The notes under the pieces: model-generated
The model's input: only the letters and a program-made list of their open reading frames with translations
What the model was told of the DNA's origin: nothing
The model's database searches: none
In this document: positions 41,246 to 50,140 of the stretch, piece by piece
Layout: the number at the start of each line of letters is the position of its first letter
Numbering within the stretch: the first letter of the stretch is position 1
Program-made: the position numbers and the translations under genes
Assembly: GCF_001426185.1 (NCBI RefSeq)
Contig: NZ_LMRP01000002.1
Span: 248,157 to 312,156 of the forward strand
Origin: Rhodococcus sp. Leaf247
GTDB lineage: Bacteria > Actinomycetota > Actinomycetes > Mycobacteriales > Mycobacteriaceae
Reading direction: 5' to 3'
Length of the DNA: 64,000 bases

Positions 41246-42631
41246 CTACTTCCGGCTGGGCGGCTGCAGGAACTTCATGGCACCCCGCAGCACGGGCTCG
41301 GGAACCTTGTCCTTCGCCGCCATCGCCTTGTCCATGACCTTGGTCCGCGTCTCGGTGCCACGGCCGAACGCCTTGTTCAGCGCCGACCCGTCCGGATCCA
41401 TCTGCACGTGCAGCGGCGGCGCACCGTCCTGCTGCGCGATCGCGTTGCTGATGACGACGCGTTGGATCTCGCTGGTCCCCTCGAAGATGGTGTAGAGCTT
41501 CGCGTCTCGATACCACTTCTCGACGGGGTGGTCCGTGATGTAGCCCCACCCGCCCATCGTCTGGATCGCCCGCTCGGTGGACGCAACGGCGACCTCCGTG
41601 GCGGCAAGCTTGGCCATCGAGCCCTCGCCACGCTCGAAAGCGACACCCGTGGCCGCCATCCAGCTCGCGCGCCACGTCAACAGTCGCGCCGCGTCGATAC
41701 GCATCGCGAGGTCCGCCAACGGGAAGGCAATGCCCTGGTTGTCGATGATCGGGGACCCGAACGCCTCACGCTCGTTGGCGTACTTCGTCGCGTATTCCAA
41801 GGAGGCACGGGCGATTCCGAGTGCCTGAGCGGCCACCATCGGTCGTGTCTGCTCGAGTGCGCCGAGAGTGGCGGAGCGACCTCTGATTCCGGTCTTCTCC
41901 GCTTCGCGCGCCTTGGCCAGCTTGTGCTCGAGCTTGTCGAGGCCGCCCAGGAGGTTCGCACCGGGGATGCGGACACTGTTGAACTTCAGCTCCGCGGTGT
42001 GGGATGCACGGCACCCCAACTTGTCGAGCTTGCGTACGAGTTCCAGGCCGGGCGTCCCGCCGGGGACGATGAAGAGCGCCTGGCCCTTGTGGCCGAGTTC
42101 GGGGTCGACGTTGGCATTGACGACGTGGACGTCCGCGATGCCGCCGTTGCCGATCCACATCTTGTGGCCGTCGATGATCCAGTCGTCGCCGTCCTGCCGC
42201 GCCGTCGTCCGAAGGTTGCGCACGTCGCTGCCGCCTTCGGGTTCGGAGATGGCGAGCGCTGCCAACTTCAGATCGTCCGGGGTGCCGAAGCACTGCGGTG
42301 CCCATTCGAGCATCTGCTCCGGAGTCGCCGCCTGGCCGATGGCCGACAGCGCGAGCGCCGGCATCACCACCGCGAGACCGATTCCCGCACAACCCCAGAA
42401 CAGTTCCTCCATGAACACCGGCAGGGACAGACCCGTCGGATCACCGATGAGGTCGCGGTAGAAGAGTGGCGAGTAGAAGCCCGCCCGCGCCGCTTCCTGC
42501 AGCACCGGCCACGGGAACTCTTGCTCCTTGTCGTAATGCTGCGCGACGGGTCGCACCACGTTCTCGGCGAAATCGTGCGCCCTGCCGACCAGCTCGTGCT
42601 GCGCGGGCGTCAGTGTCAGATCGAAGCTCAT
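41246..42631 (-). CDS. acyl-CoA dehydrogenase
   Basis: 461 residues from ATG 42631 (G-rich ribosome site). FAD/acyl-binding ISEPEGGSDVRNLRTTA and WIGNGGIADVHVV; catalytic base Glu in YTIFEGTSEIQRVV. The C-terminal ~65 residues (ALNKAFGRGTETRTKVMDKAMAAK) extend beyond the usual ~390-residue enzyme, as in mycobacterial FadE proteins of this branch. It introduces the alpha,beta double bond in an acyl-CoA; the chain is unknown. Monocistronic. The upstream 100 bp (42632-42735) show no gene, then the repeat block begins. Confidence 0.92.
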   Translation of the reverse strand: MSFDLTLTPAQHELVGRAHDFAENVVRPVAQHYDKEQEFPWPVLQEAARAGFYSPLFYRDLIGDPTGLSLPVFMEELFWGCAGIGLAVVMPALALSAIGQAATPEQMLEWAPQCFGTPDDLKLAALAISEPEGGSDVRNLRTTARQDGDDWIIDGHKMWIGNGGIADVHVVNANVDPELGHKGQALFIVPGGTPGLELVRKLDKLGCRASHTAELKFNSVRIPGANLLGGLDKLEHKLAKAREAEKTGIRGRSATLGALEQTRPMVAAQALGIARASLEYATKYANEREAFGSPIIDNQGIAFPLADLAMRIDAARLLTWRASWMAATGVAFERGEGSMAKLAATEVAVASTERAIQTMGGWGYITDHPVEKWYRDAKLYTIFEGTSEIQRVVISNAIAQQDGAPPLHVQMDPDGSALNKAFGRGTETRTKVMDKAMAAKDKVPEPVLRGAMKFLQPPSRK

Positions 42632-42735
42632 GATGTCCCCCCAGGACCTCGTTTGGCCCAGGCATACCCGGATAGGGCGAGTGTTACACGTCACTTGTCT
42701 GCCCGGTCGGGACCCGTCGGCTCGGGCCGGCCTGT

Positions 42736-43250
42736 TCGTGGGCTTCTGACCCAGTTGAGCGGGGGCAGAAGCGTCGCGGTGTCCGACGAGTAGGACAACG
42801 TTGGGCGTAGTCCAGCCGGATAGTGGAACCTGGACCCCGGAAACCGGGGTCTGAAGTACACAATCTCTGTCGGCAGAGCTAGCCCGCTGTGGGGTATTCG
42901 TCCAGCTCGATCGTGGACGTCCACCACCGCCCAGCGGTGGCAGTAGCGTGGCGGTGTCCGAGAGTGGACAACGTTGGCAACGGTCCAAGCTCAAAGTGGA
43001 TCTTGGACCCCGGAATCCGGGGTCTGAAGTACATAATCCTTGTTCGACAGAGCTGGCCCGCAGTTGGGGTCCGTGCGGCTCGATTGTGGGCGTCCACCCC
43101 TGCTCAGCGGTGGCAGAAGTCCACAACCAGCGTGGGGGCGGCCGTGTCCGACGACTGGGCAAACCTGGGACAGTCCAGCCCGATAGTGGAACCTGGACCC
43201 CGGAAACCGGGGTCTGAAGTCCACAATCTTCGCCGACAGAGCTGGGCATC
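42736..43250. repeat. three tandem ~174-bp composite palindromic repeats
   Basis: Units begin at 42736, 42911 and 43084 (periods 175 and 173 bp). Each has palindrome P1 (43 bp: 42736-42778, 42911-42953, 43084-43126), a spacer with GTGTCCGA and, in the first two units, GGACAACGTTGG, and palindrome P2 with a perfect core GACCCCGG-n3-CCGGGGTC (42833-42851, 43006-43024, 43196-43214). A tail with CAGAGCT-GCCCG/GGGC follows. In unit 3 both palindromes end in GTGGA...TCCAC. Open frames here are repeat by-products, not genes. No transposase is adjacent. P1 also occurs alone at 3113 and 22649. Confidence 0.88.
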
Positions 43251-43303
43251 GCCGGCCAACCCGACTACGGAACCGGTTGCCCGCGCGGCGCGTCTTAGAT
43301 GGT

Positions 43304-43804
43304 GTGCGATGGATTCGAGCAGCTGGCCTAGCCGCGACGGCGGTCGTGCTGACCGGCGGGTGCTCGACCGGTGTCGCCGGAACACCGGTCGCCGAGCTGT
43401 GGGATCCGTGCACTATCCCGAGTGAAGCGATCGAAGCAGCCGGGGTGGATCCGACGGTTGTCGACGTACGTTCCGTCGGGCTTGAGGACAACAAGTGGCG
43501 CTATTGCACCTTCCGGCAGGACTGGTTTTACCTAACCGTCCTTTCGACCGGCAATTCACTGGATGAAATCAGGTCTAGTCAGAATGCGCGGCAGATTGTG
43601 GACTGGCCGATCGAAGGACGCACGGCCATCTCGTACTTCGAAGAAAACGCCACGACCGGCTTGTCCTGCTTCACGTCGTTCGAAGTGGCACAAGGAGCCG
43701 TGGAATTCGAAGTGAGCAGAGCGGGAGATGCCCGATCGACCGGCGACGCATGCGAGCTGTCGCGTTCCATAGCCGATGCGCTCAACCATGCAGTTCCACA
43801 GTGA
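43304..43804 (+). CDS. DUF3558-like lipoprotein
   Basis: About 166 residues from GTG 43304 (TTG 43277 is an upstream alternative). A signal peptide ends in a lipobox (LTGGCS). The mature part starts LWDPCTIPSEAIEAAGVDP and has paired cysteines (CTIPS, YCTFRQDW, LSCFTSF, DACELSR), the DUF3558 pattern of Nocardiaceae/Pseudonocardiaceae lipoproteins. The middle of the gene is visibly less GC-rich than its neighbours. It is 10 bp upstream of a small WXG-like gene. Function unknown. Confidence 0.75.
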   Translation: MRWIRAAGLAATAVVLTGGCSTGVAGTPVAELWDPCTIPSEAIEAAGVDPTVVDVRSVGLEDNKWRYCTFRQDWFYLTVLSTGNSLDEIRSSQNARQIVDWPIEGRTAISYFEENATTGLSCFTSFEVAQGAVEFEVSRAGDARSTGDACELSRSIADALNHAVPQ

Positions 43805-43814
43805 GGACAACGCG

Positions 43815-44138
43815 ATGAGCATCAACCATCTCAGCTTGACTACAGACGCGGCCGACCACTGCGCCACGGCATGCCTCGAATTCGCGCAGGCTGTGGCCGC
43901 GATCCAGCGGACCACGGCCGAACTGCACCGCGCAGGCGGGTTCGGGACCCTCCCCTCAGGCATCGCCCTGCAGAAGAAGTATTCCGAACTGGCGGTAGGT
44001 GGACCGGGGAGCCTGTCGGCCATGCTCCAGGCACATATCACCGTCGCGACCAACCTGGCAGCCACGTTCACCGCGATCGGGAGAAACTACGTCGCGACGG
44101 ATGATGCTGTGGCGCAGAGGATCACAGCTCCGCGCTGA
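43815..44138 (+). CDS. small ESX/WXG-like helical protein
   Basis: 107 residues from ATG 43815 (GAGGA upstream). Two predicted helices (ADHCATACLEFAQAVAAIQRTTAEL and PGSLSAMLQAHITVATNLAATFTAIGRNYVATDDAV) around a Gly/Pro turn match WXG100-like type VII partners, though the W-x-G itself is not seen. Co-transcribed with the lipoprotein; no toxin gene follows. Ends exactly 1 bp from the convergent DUF4185 gene. Confidence 0.65.
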   Translation: MSINHLSLTTDAADHCATACLEFAQAVAAIQRTTAELHRAGGFGTLPSGIALQKKYSELAVGGPGSLSAMLQAHITVATNLAATFTAIGRNYVATDDAVAQRITAPR

Positions 44139-45407
44139 CTACCCCTTCAGTGCGTCGAGGTTGGTCTTCAGCAGCATGACGTTGTAGTCCGACCAACGGG
44201 ACGCGGTGAAGTAGAGGTCGCTGCCGCTCGATTTCGGATGAATGTACGGCGCGTAGACGCCGCCGACGGTCTCGCCACGTCCGAGCAAGGTGGTCGGGCC
44301 GCTCCACGGGCCTTCCGGGTTCACAGCCGTGCGCGCGACGATGGACCCCTGCGTTTCGTCGCCGTACAGCATCACGTACTTCTGCAAGTAGTCGTTCCAG
44401 GCCACGCTGAGCTCACTGACCGGTTCCTGGACGACCTTCTTCGAATCCTCGACCTTGGTCGACCAGGGGGCCACCGGGTCACCGGTGGCGTACTCGTACT
44501 TGGTCAGGTCGAGGATGTCGGCCGGCTGCACTCGCGCGACGAAGGCAGCTCCGAAGCGGCCGTTGGGCGTTCCGAACTGGTAGAGGAAGCCGTCGCGACC
44601 CTTCGCGTAGGCGTTCATCTGGAACCTGCCGTTGGCCTCGTTGACCTGCGCGACACCGGGAATGGTGACGCCCTTGTTGACGCGGATCGTCAACGGATCC
44701 GTAGCCCACGTCTGACCGTTGTCGCGGGAGACCGCGATGGCGGAGAAATTGGTGACCCAACGTCCGGGAGCTCCCCAGCTCTGCACGGACATGTAGTTCA
44801 GGTACTGCACCCCGTCGATGGCGATCGCCGCCGTGGGAATCGTGGTGGCCTCGACCTCGGGAAGTCCGAGACTGGGCACGATCTGCCTCGAGTAGCGCGG
44901 CGCATCGGAGGTTACGACCGAACCCGACGACGTGTTGCCGGGGACGGCGTCCGGGATGGTGATGCCGTCGGCAAGGTTGGAGTCGTCGGAACGTAGGAGC
45001 AGGTTGTTGCGCCACTGCTGGCCGCTCACGGAGCAGTTGCCGAACGAATCGCCGAAGGCCATCAACGTCTGACCGGCGCCGTTGTCCCAGCTGATGCCGA
45101 GGTCGGTGCCGGAGATGCCGAATCGGTCGTACGTGTTGTTGGCACTGACGGGACCGGTCACCCACCCGACGGACTGCGTGTTCGCACTGCGGATCGGCGC
45201 GAGGGGCTGCTGCGTCCCCCGCGGGTTGCTGCCACCACCGCCGCTCGAACCGCTACTGCCGAAGAAGTTGCCGAGGATCGACGACCCTGGCCCACCGAGT
45301 CCACCGCACGGCTCCGCGGATGCGACCGGCGCGGCGAGCACGCTCATTCCGCTGACGACCATGGTGACCGCAGCCCCCACTGCAATCCGCCGAGTAAGTC
45401 CGTGCAT
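44139..45407 (-). CDS. secreted DUF4185-domain protein (beta-propeller-like)
   Basis: 422 residues. Sec signal peptide with cleavage near VASAEP (~residue 32), then a Gly/Ser-rich linker (GSSGSSGGGGS), then DUF4185: DRFGISGTDLGISWDNGAGQTLMAFGDSFG, AISRDNGQTW-type blades, EPVSELSVAWNDYLQKYVMLYGDE and PYIHPKSSGSDLYFTASRWSDYNVMLL. These features resemble five-bladed glycoside-hydrolase folds, so it may bind or cleave cell-envelope glycan (arabinofuranosidase activity is known for some relatives). Four 9-bp MtrA-like repeats lie 31-66 bp upstream. No cell-wall anchor seen. Confidence 0.85.
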   Translation of the reverse strand: MHGLTRRIAVGAAVTMVVSGMSVLAAPVASAEPCGGLGGPGSSILGNFFGSSGSSGGGGSNPRGTQQPLAPIRSANTQSVGWVTGPVSANNTYDRFGISGTDLGISWDNGAGQTLMAFGDSFGNCSVSGQQWRNNLLLRSDDSNLADGITIPDAVPGNTSSGSVVTSDAPRYSRQIVPSLGLPEVEATTIPTAAIAIDGVQYLNYMSVQSWGAPGRWVTNFSAIAVSRDNGQTWATDPLTIRVNKGVTIPGVAQVNEANGRFQMNAYAKGRDGFLYQFGTPNGRFGAAFVARVQPADILDLTKYEYATGDPVAPWSTKVEDSKKVVQEPVSELSVAWNDYLQKYVMLYGDETQGSIVARTAVNPEGPWSGPTTLLGRGETVGGVYAPYIHPKSSGSDLYFTASRWSDYNVMLLKTNLDALKG

Positions 45408-45437
45408 GTTCCGACCCCCACCGATCGTCTGTGTTGC

Positions 45438-45473
45438 TCACGTGACACGTGTGACTGATGTGGTGAGTGTTAC
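45438..45473 (-). promoter_or_regulatory. four tandem 9-bp MtrA-like repeats
   Basis: On the minus strand: GTAACACTC, ACCACATCA, GTCACACGT, GTCACGTGA in exact 9-bp register. MtrA of mycobacteria binds direct repeats of GTCACAgcg-like 9-mers. The array sits in the promoter region of the DUF4185 gene and has a counterpart at 62921-62956. The rest of the gap 45474-45674 shows nothing recognisable. Confidence 0.65.
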
Positions 45474-45674
45474 CGACAAAAAGGCATGCCGCAACCGGTC
45501 GGTCGTGTCGGTTCTTGACTTTCGTGAATTACATGGATGCGATTCGCCGCAGGAGAAACTCTAGGCGGGAGGGGCCGGTGCGCCCCCGACGAACGCACCG
45601 GCACGAGGGCCCGCGTCGGTCGGCGACCTCGACTTCCCAGTGTGGCACTCGGCGCACATCGGCGCCGAAATCAG

Positions 45675-46079
45675 CTATCCGAGCTGCCGCGCGTGCACGC
45701 TGTCCAGCACCAGCAGGGCGGCGCCCTGCACGACGACCGCCGCGCCGTGACCGATGGCGTCGTCACGCGTCAGCCGGCCCGTGAACGACGGCGTCCGATA
45801 CGCGAGATGGGCGCCCACAGCGATGTAGACGACGTCGAGGCCGGTGTTGATCCACAGAGTCCTGCGGAGCTTCGCGGCCTCGACCTCGGATTTCCGTGCT
45901 GCCCCGATGCCGGCGATGGCGAGATCGATGGCTCCCCACCCCGCCGACTGCAGCCCGAACGCGCGGACCGCGGAACTCGGCCCGGCGACAGCGGCAACCG
46001 TTCCGCCGACGACGCTCGCGCCGCCCCACCACGCCAATCGACGGCCGAGCTTCTGTGCAACATCGCGAGCAGGAGTCAT
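45675..46079 (-). CDS. small membrane protein (DUF6992-like)
   Basis: 134 residues with about four hydrophobic segments (ASVVGGTVAAVAGP, GLQSAGWGAIDLAIAGIGA, NTGLDVVYIAVGAHLAY, GAAVVVQGAALLVLDSVHARQL). The QSAGWGAID and LWINTGLDVVYI motifs are typical of a small uncharacterised membrane-protein family in actinobacteria and Bacteroidota. No clear functional link to neighbours; it precedes the catabolic cluster by 30 bp on the same strand but is transcribed away from it as its most downstream gene. Confidence 0.7.
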   Translation of the reverse strand: MTPARDVAQKLGRRLAWWGGASVVGGTVAAVAGPSSAVRAFGLQSAGWGAIDLAIAGIGAARKSEVEAAKLRRTLWINTGLDVVYIAVGAHLAYRTPSFTGRLTRDDAIGHGAAVVVQGAALLVLDSVHARQLG

Positions 46080-46109
46080 GGGACCAGTGTGCCCGGCGAG
46101 ACCGTGACG

Positions 46110-47297
46110 TCAGACGATGCCGGCGTCATGGAGTGACCGCACTTCTTCGCCGCTGTATCCGAACTCCCCGAGAACAGCGTCGGTGTCGGCTCCGTGCGAA
46201 CGTCCGGTATGCCGGATGCTGCCCGGGCTCACCCCCATCCGCCACATGACGTTCTGCATCCGCACGGGACCCAGATCGTCGTCGTCGACCGTGGTTACCA
46301 TTTCGATGGCGTTGACCTGAGGGTCGTCGAGAAGCTCGCTCGGCTTGTACACCGGGGCGACGGCCGCACCCGCTGCTTCGAACGCCGCGATGACGTCGTC
46401 CCGCGTGCGTTCCCCGATCCAGCCACCCACGTAGCCGTCGAGCAAATCAGCGTGGGCAGCTCGTTGCCGGCCGGTGGCGAACCACGGCTCGTCGAGCACC
46501 TCGGGGTGGCCGACCAACCTCAGAACTCGTTCGGCGATGGAGTTGGCGCTGGTCGAAATGGCCAACCAGTGTCCGTCCATCGTCTTGTAGAGATTGCGCG
46601 GTGAGTTGTTGCTGGATCGATTGCCGGTGCGCTCCTGATCGATGCCCAACTGGTCGGCATAGATGACGCCGGGCCCGACGGCCGTCATGATGGGACTGAG
46701 CAGATCGAGATCGATCTCCTGCCCCCTCCCCGTCTTCACCCGGTGCAGCAGCGCCATGGAGACCGCCGACGATCCCGCGATGCCCGCCAGCGAATCCGCG
46801 AGCCCGAACGCCGGAAGTGTCGGCGGTCCGTCGGCCGAGCCGGTGAGATGCGCGAAGCCGCTCATCGACTCGACCAAGGTGCCGAAGGCGGGACGCGAGG
46901 AGTACGGGCCCGTCTGACCGAAGCCGGTGACACGCAACAAGATCAGGCCCGGGTTGATCGCGGACAGGACGTCGTATCCCAGTCCCCACTTCTCGAAGGT
47001 GCCGGGCCGGAAGTTCTCGACGACGACGTCGGACTCGGCGACCATCTTCTTGAACACCTCGGCGCCCTCGGGCTTGCCGAGATTCAGCGTCATTCCGCGC
47101 TTGTTCCGGCTGACCATGGTCCACCACAGCGGGTGGCCGTCCTTGTCCAGGCCGTGACCGCGCATCCCGTCGGGCTTGGTGGGGTGCTCGATCTTGATGA
47201 CGTCTGCACCGAAGTCACCGAGGATCTGCGCGACCAGCGGCCCCGCGAGAATTGTCGACGCGTCGAGTACCCGGATTCCCTCGAGTGGGCCGGTCAC
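46110..47297 (-). CDS. class III (CaiB/BaiF) CoA-transferase
   Basis: 395 residues from GTG 47297, overlapping the hydantoinase-like gene stop. Family motifs: GPLEGIRVLDASTILAGPLVAQILGDFGADVIKIEHP, SRNKRGMTLNL, VVENFRPGTFEKWGLGY and GLADSLAGIAGSS, where Asp168 corresponds to the catalytic aspartate. It moves CoA between carboxylates and is the probable activation step of the pathway encoded here. Last gene of a nine-gene minus-strand run that starts with the binding protein at 55449. Confidence 0.9.
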   Translation of the reverse strand: MTGPLEGIRVLDASTILAGPLVAQILGDFGADVIKIEHPTKPDGMRGHGLDKDGHPLWWTMVSRNKRGMTLNLGKPEGAEVFKKMVAESDVVVENFRPGTFEKWGLGYDVLSAINPGLILLRVTGFGQTGPYSSRPAFGTLVESMSGFAHLTGSADGPPTLPAFGLADSLAGIAGSSAVSMALLHRVKTGRGQEIDLDLLSPIMTAVGPGVIYADQLGIDQERTGNRSSNNSPRNLYKTMDGHWLAISTSANSIAERVLRLVGHPEVLDEPWFATGRQRAAHADLLDGYVGGWIGERTRDDVIAAFEAAGAAVAPVYKPSELLDDPQVNAIEMVTTVDDDDLGPVRMQNVMWRMGVSPGSIRHTGRSHGADTDAVLGEFGYSGEEVRSLHDAGIV

Positions 47298-48760
47298 TTG
47301 TAGGGCCTGTGCAGGTAGCGGCCGGTCGGCTCCCCCGCCACGGACCCGTTGTCGAGCACGCGATGTCCACGCACGAATGTGTCGGTGACCTTGGCACCCA
47401 ACTCGAAGCCTTCGAAGGGGGTGTACTCCTGCGTCGACTCGGAGTCCTCGGGACGCACGGTCCACGTGTGGTCGGGATCGACGAGGGCGAGGTCCGCGTC
47501 CATGCCGACGGCGATCTCACCCTTGCCCGGAAGTCCGTATCGGCGAGCGGGATTGAGAGAGGTGAGCTCGGCGATACGGCGCCAGCTCAGCCCACGCTTG
47601 CGGCCTTCGCTGACCAGTCCCGGCAGCAGGTACTCGGCGCCGCCGAATCCGGACTTCGCGGCGAAGATGTCACCGCGGTCCTCGGCGAACTTCTTCTCGT
47701 CCTTGCAGCAGGCATGGTCACTGACCACCCAGTCGATGTCGCCGCCGAGCAGGTGCTCCCACAGCGCCTCGACGTCGTCGCGCGGACGCAGCGGCGGGTT
47801 GACCTTGCCGCCCAGGCCGTAGGCGGTGTCGATGTCGGCGAGCAGGTGACCGATGGTGACCTCGCGACGGAAGTTCACGTGCGGGAACGCCTTCGCCATC
47901 CGCATCGCGGCAGTGAGGGCCTTCCGGGAGGAGAGGTGCAGCAGGTTGATGTTGGGCAGCTGCGTCTCGTCGGCGAGGAACGACGCGATGGTGACCGCGA
48001 GGCCCTCGGAATGCGGCGGCCGGGAGGCGCTGTAGGCGGCGAGACCGGTGAGCGTTCCCTCCTCCTCGACGAGCTTGGTGTACGCGCTCATGATCTCGGC
48101 GGTCTCGCAGTGCAGCGACAGCGAGATGTGATCCGCCTTGTCGCCGAGCTGCTCACGGGCCGCCTGGATGCCGCGCATGACGAACTCGAAGTGAGCGAGG
48201 TCGTAGCGCTCGCCCTCGGGAGTCATCAGGAATTCGCTCTGGTCGGTCGAGCGGCCGTGCAGACCGTGGCTGCCGTAGAACATGAAGATCTTGAACGACG
48301 TCACACCGTGATCGGTGATGAGCGAGGGGATCTCGGCGATGTGCTCCTTCGACATCGGCGCCAGGTGGTACGCGTAGTCGACGAACGGCTTGCCCTCGGT
48401 GGCCTCGAGCACCGTCGGGAAGACGTCGGCGTACGAGCCGCCGGTGTTCATGTAGTACTGGCCGGTGCGCATGTAGGACAGCGACGTGGTCACGCCGCCC
48501 TGCACGCAGGCGCGGGATTCGGTGTAGGCGTCTTCGCCCAGCGGGTTGTAGATACCCCAATGCTGGTGTGCGTCGACAACTCCGGGGAAGGCGACCTTGC
48601 CGGCCGCGTCGATGACCGTGTCGGCCTCGGCGGCGTCGATTCCGGCCTCGATCCGGGTGAACTTGCCGTCTTCGACGAGCAGGTCCAGGAATGCGCCGTC
48701 CTCGGGATGATCGGCGCCCGGACGTACGACTCGGGCGTTGGTGATCAGAAGCTTCGTCAT
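47294..48760 (-). CDS. hydantoinase/dihydropyrimidinase-like amidohydrolase
   Basis: 488-residue cyclic amidohydrolase with a full binuclear metal set: DAHQH at 63-67, Lys157 (carbamylation site in SFKIFM), His217 (SLHCET), His275 (LLHLSS), Asp348 (SDHACC). Family members open cyclic amides (hydantoins, dihydropyrimidines, allantoin, imides). The substrate loop (GSHGLHGRSTDQSEF) is unlike the standard dihydropyrimidinases, so substrate is open. Co-located with a racemase-like protein, CoA-transferase and flavoprotein. Confidence 0.9.
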   Translation of the reverse strand: MTKLLITNARVVRPGADHPEDGAFLDLLVEDGKFTRIEAGIDAAEADTVIDAAGKVAFPGVVDAHQHWGIYNPLGEDAYTESRACVQGGVTTSLSYMRTGQYYMNTGGSYADVFPTVLEATEGKPFVDYAYHLAPMSKEHIAEIPSLITDHGVTSFKIFMFYGSHGLHGRSTDQSEFLMTPEGERYDLAHFEFVMRGIQAAREQLGDKADHISLSLHCETAEIMSAYTKLVEEEGTLTGLAAYSASRPPHSEGLAVTIASFLADETQLPNINLLHLSSRKALTAAMRMAKAFPHVNFRREVTIGHLLADIDTAYGLGGKVNPPLRPRDDVEALWEHLLGGDIDWVVSDHACCKDEKKFAEDRGDIFAAKSGFGGAEYLLPGLVSEGRKRGLSWRRIAELTSLNPARRYGLPGKGEIAVGMDADLALVDPDHTWTVRPEDSESTQEYTPFEGFELGAKVTDTFVRGHRVLDNGSVAGEPTGRYLHRPYK

Positions 48761-48772
48761 GACAATCCTTCT

Positions 48773-50140
48773 CTAGTGATGGGAGTCGGCCGCGACACCG
48801 GCGGCCAGATACGCGAGTCCGAGGGCAGGGAGCAGACCGTTCCCTGCGAGGTAGCCGGCGGCGCCGTGACCGGAGATGCCCATGGCTGCGCCCCCGGATG
48901 CGAAGAGGCCGTCGATGGCCGTGCCGTCCGGGCGGAGTACCCGAGCGGTGCCGTCGACGACGAGACCGCCCTGGGTGTGGAACAGAGCGGGCACGATGCG
49001 TACGGCGGCGTACGGGGCGGTGAGCTCATGCTCGAACGAGCTGCGTCCGAACGGATCCTGCGCCTCGCCGCGAGCGTACTGCTGCACCGCCGCCATCTCC
49101 TCGACCACCGCCTCGACGGGTAGTCCGGTCGCGGCGGCCAACGCGGAGAGGTCGTCCGCCCACACGACGGCACCGGACTCCACCGTCTGGCGGAAGTCGG
49201 TGAAGGACAGACACTTGTCGTGGATGTCCTTGTCGATGACGATCCAGCCCTCGGAATCCGGCCGGGCCGCCAGATGGGCGGCGTACTCCGAATAGCCCGT
49301 CGTCTCGTCTCCGAAGCGGCGGCCCGTCACGTCCAACACGACGCCGCCGTGCATGATCGTCGCCCACCCGACCAAGGTCGACGCCTTCTTCGACAGCGCG
49401 GCGTGGCCTTGATACGAGTCGAGGTAGGCCGAGGCCGCACCGAGCCGATCACCGATAGCCAGTGCATCGCCCCGCGAGTACTCGCTGCCGTGGTACCGAG
49501 CGTCGGCGATCTCCGGGACATGCTCGGCGACGCGGTCGTGATCGCCGCCGTACCCGTTGGTGGCCAACAGGACTGCACCTGTCGGAATCGTCTCGGTCGT
49601 CCCGTCGGGCAGTGTGACGACGGCACCGCGGACACGACCGTCCTCGATGACGACGTCGGTGAGGCGCGCCGGCGAGAGCACGTCGATGCGAGGGTTCTCG
49701 GTCACCGCCCGCACCAGGTGGTCGAGCAGAATGCTGCCGTGTCGACCCTCGACGGTGTGGCAGCGCAGGGCCGAGTGACCCGGGTATGCGAAGTCGGTCA
49801 CCAACGTGAGTGGGATGGACAGATGGTCCGCCATCCATTCGACCAGCGGCGCACTGACATCGGCCAGAGCCTGCGCCAGATCACGGTCCGCGGAACCCTT
49901 GGTCTTGCGCATCACGTCGTCGACGAACATCGCCGGCGAATCCTCGATCCCCGCCTCTTCCTGCCAGCGCGATCCGGCACCGGGAATCATGGCGGTCGAC
50001 ATCGCGGTGTTGTTGCCCCGCTTGAAGTGTTCGCTGGCCTCGACCACCAGGACGTCGAGTCCCAGCTCGGCGGCACGCAGGGCCGCGACGAGGCCTCCGC
50101 CGGCGCCCGCGACGACCAGATCGGGTCCGTCCTCGCTCAT
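48773..50140 (-). CDS. fumarate-reductase/KstD-type FAD-dependent dehydrogenase
   Basis: 455 residues. N-terminal FAD loop LVVAGAGGGLVAALRAAELGLDVLVVEA with the usual Ser/Thr-rich FAD segment (GNNTAMSTAMIPGAGS). A cap domain runs at ~230-350 and the C-terminal FAD motif LFASGGAAMGISGHGAAGYLAGNGLLPAL. Relatives include tricarballylate dehydrogenase, fumarate reductase and ketosteroid dehydrogenases, which introduce or remove a C=C next to a carbonyl. Here it probably desaturates the imported acid or ring. Coupled (ATGA) to the racemase-like gene. Confidence 0.88.
   Translation of the reverse strand: MSEDGPDLVVAGAGGGLVAALRAAELGLDVLVVEASEHFKRGNNTAMSTAMIPGAGSRWQEEAGIEDSPAMFVDDVMRKTKGSADRDLAQALADVSAPLVEWMADHLSIPLTLVTDFAYPGHSALRCHTVEGRHGSILLDHLVRAVTENPRIDVLSPARLTDVVIEDGRVRGAVVTLPDGTTETIPTGAVLLATNGYGGDHDRVAEHVPEIADARYHGSEYSRGDALAIGDRLGAASAYLDSYQGHAALSKKASTLVGWATIMHGGVVLDVTGRRFGDETTGYSEYAAHLAARPDSEGWIVIDKDIHDKCLSFTDFRQTVESGAVVWADDLSALAAATGLPVEAVVEEMAAVQQYARGEAQDPFGRSSFEHELTAPYAAVRIVPALFHTQGGLVVDGTARVLRPDGTAIDGLFASGGAAMGISGHGAAGYLAGNGLLPALGLAYLAAGVAADSHH

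Noticed and set aside
42736-43250. CRISPR array
   Set aside because: Periodicity is ~174 bp, units are alike along their whole length rather than short repeats separated by unique spacers, and no cas gene is present.
42691-43250. Short open frames across the repeat block
   Set aside because: They recur in parallel in each repeat unit, have low-complexity content and no ribosome sites; explained by the repeats themselves.
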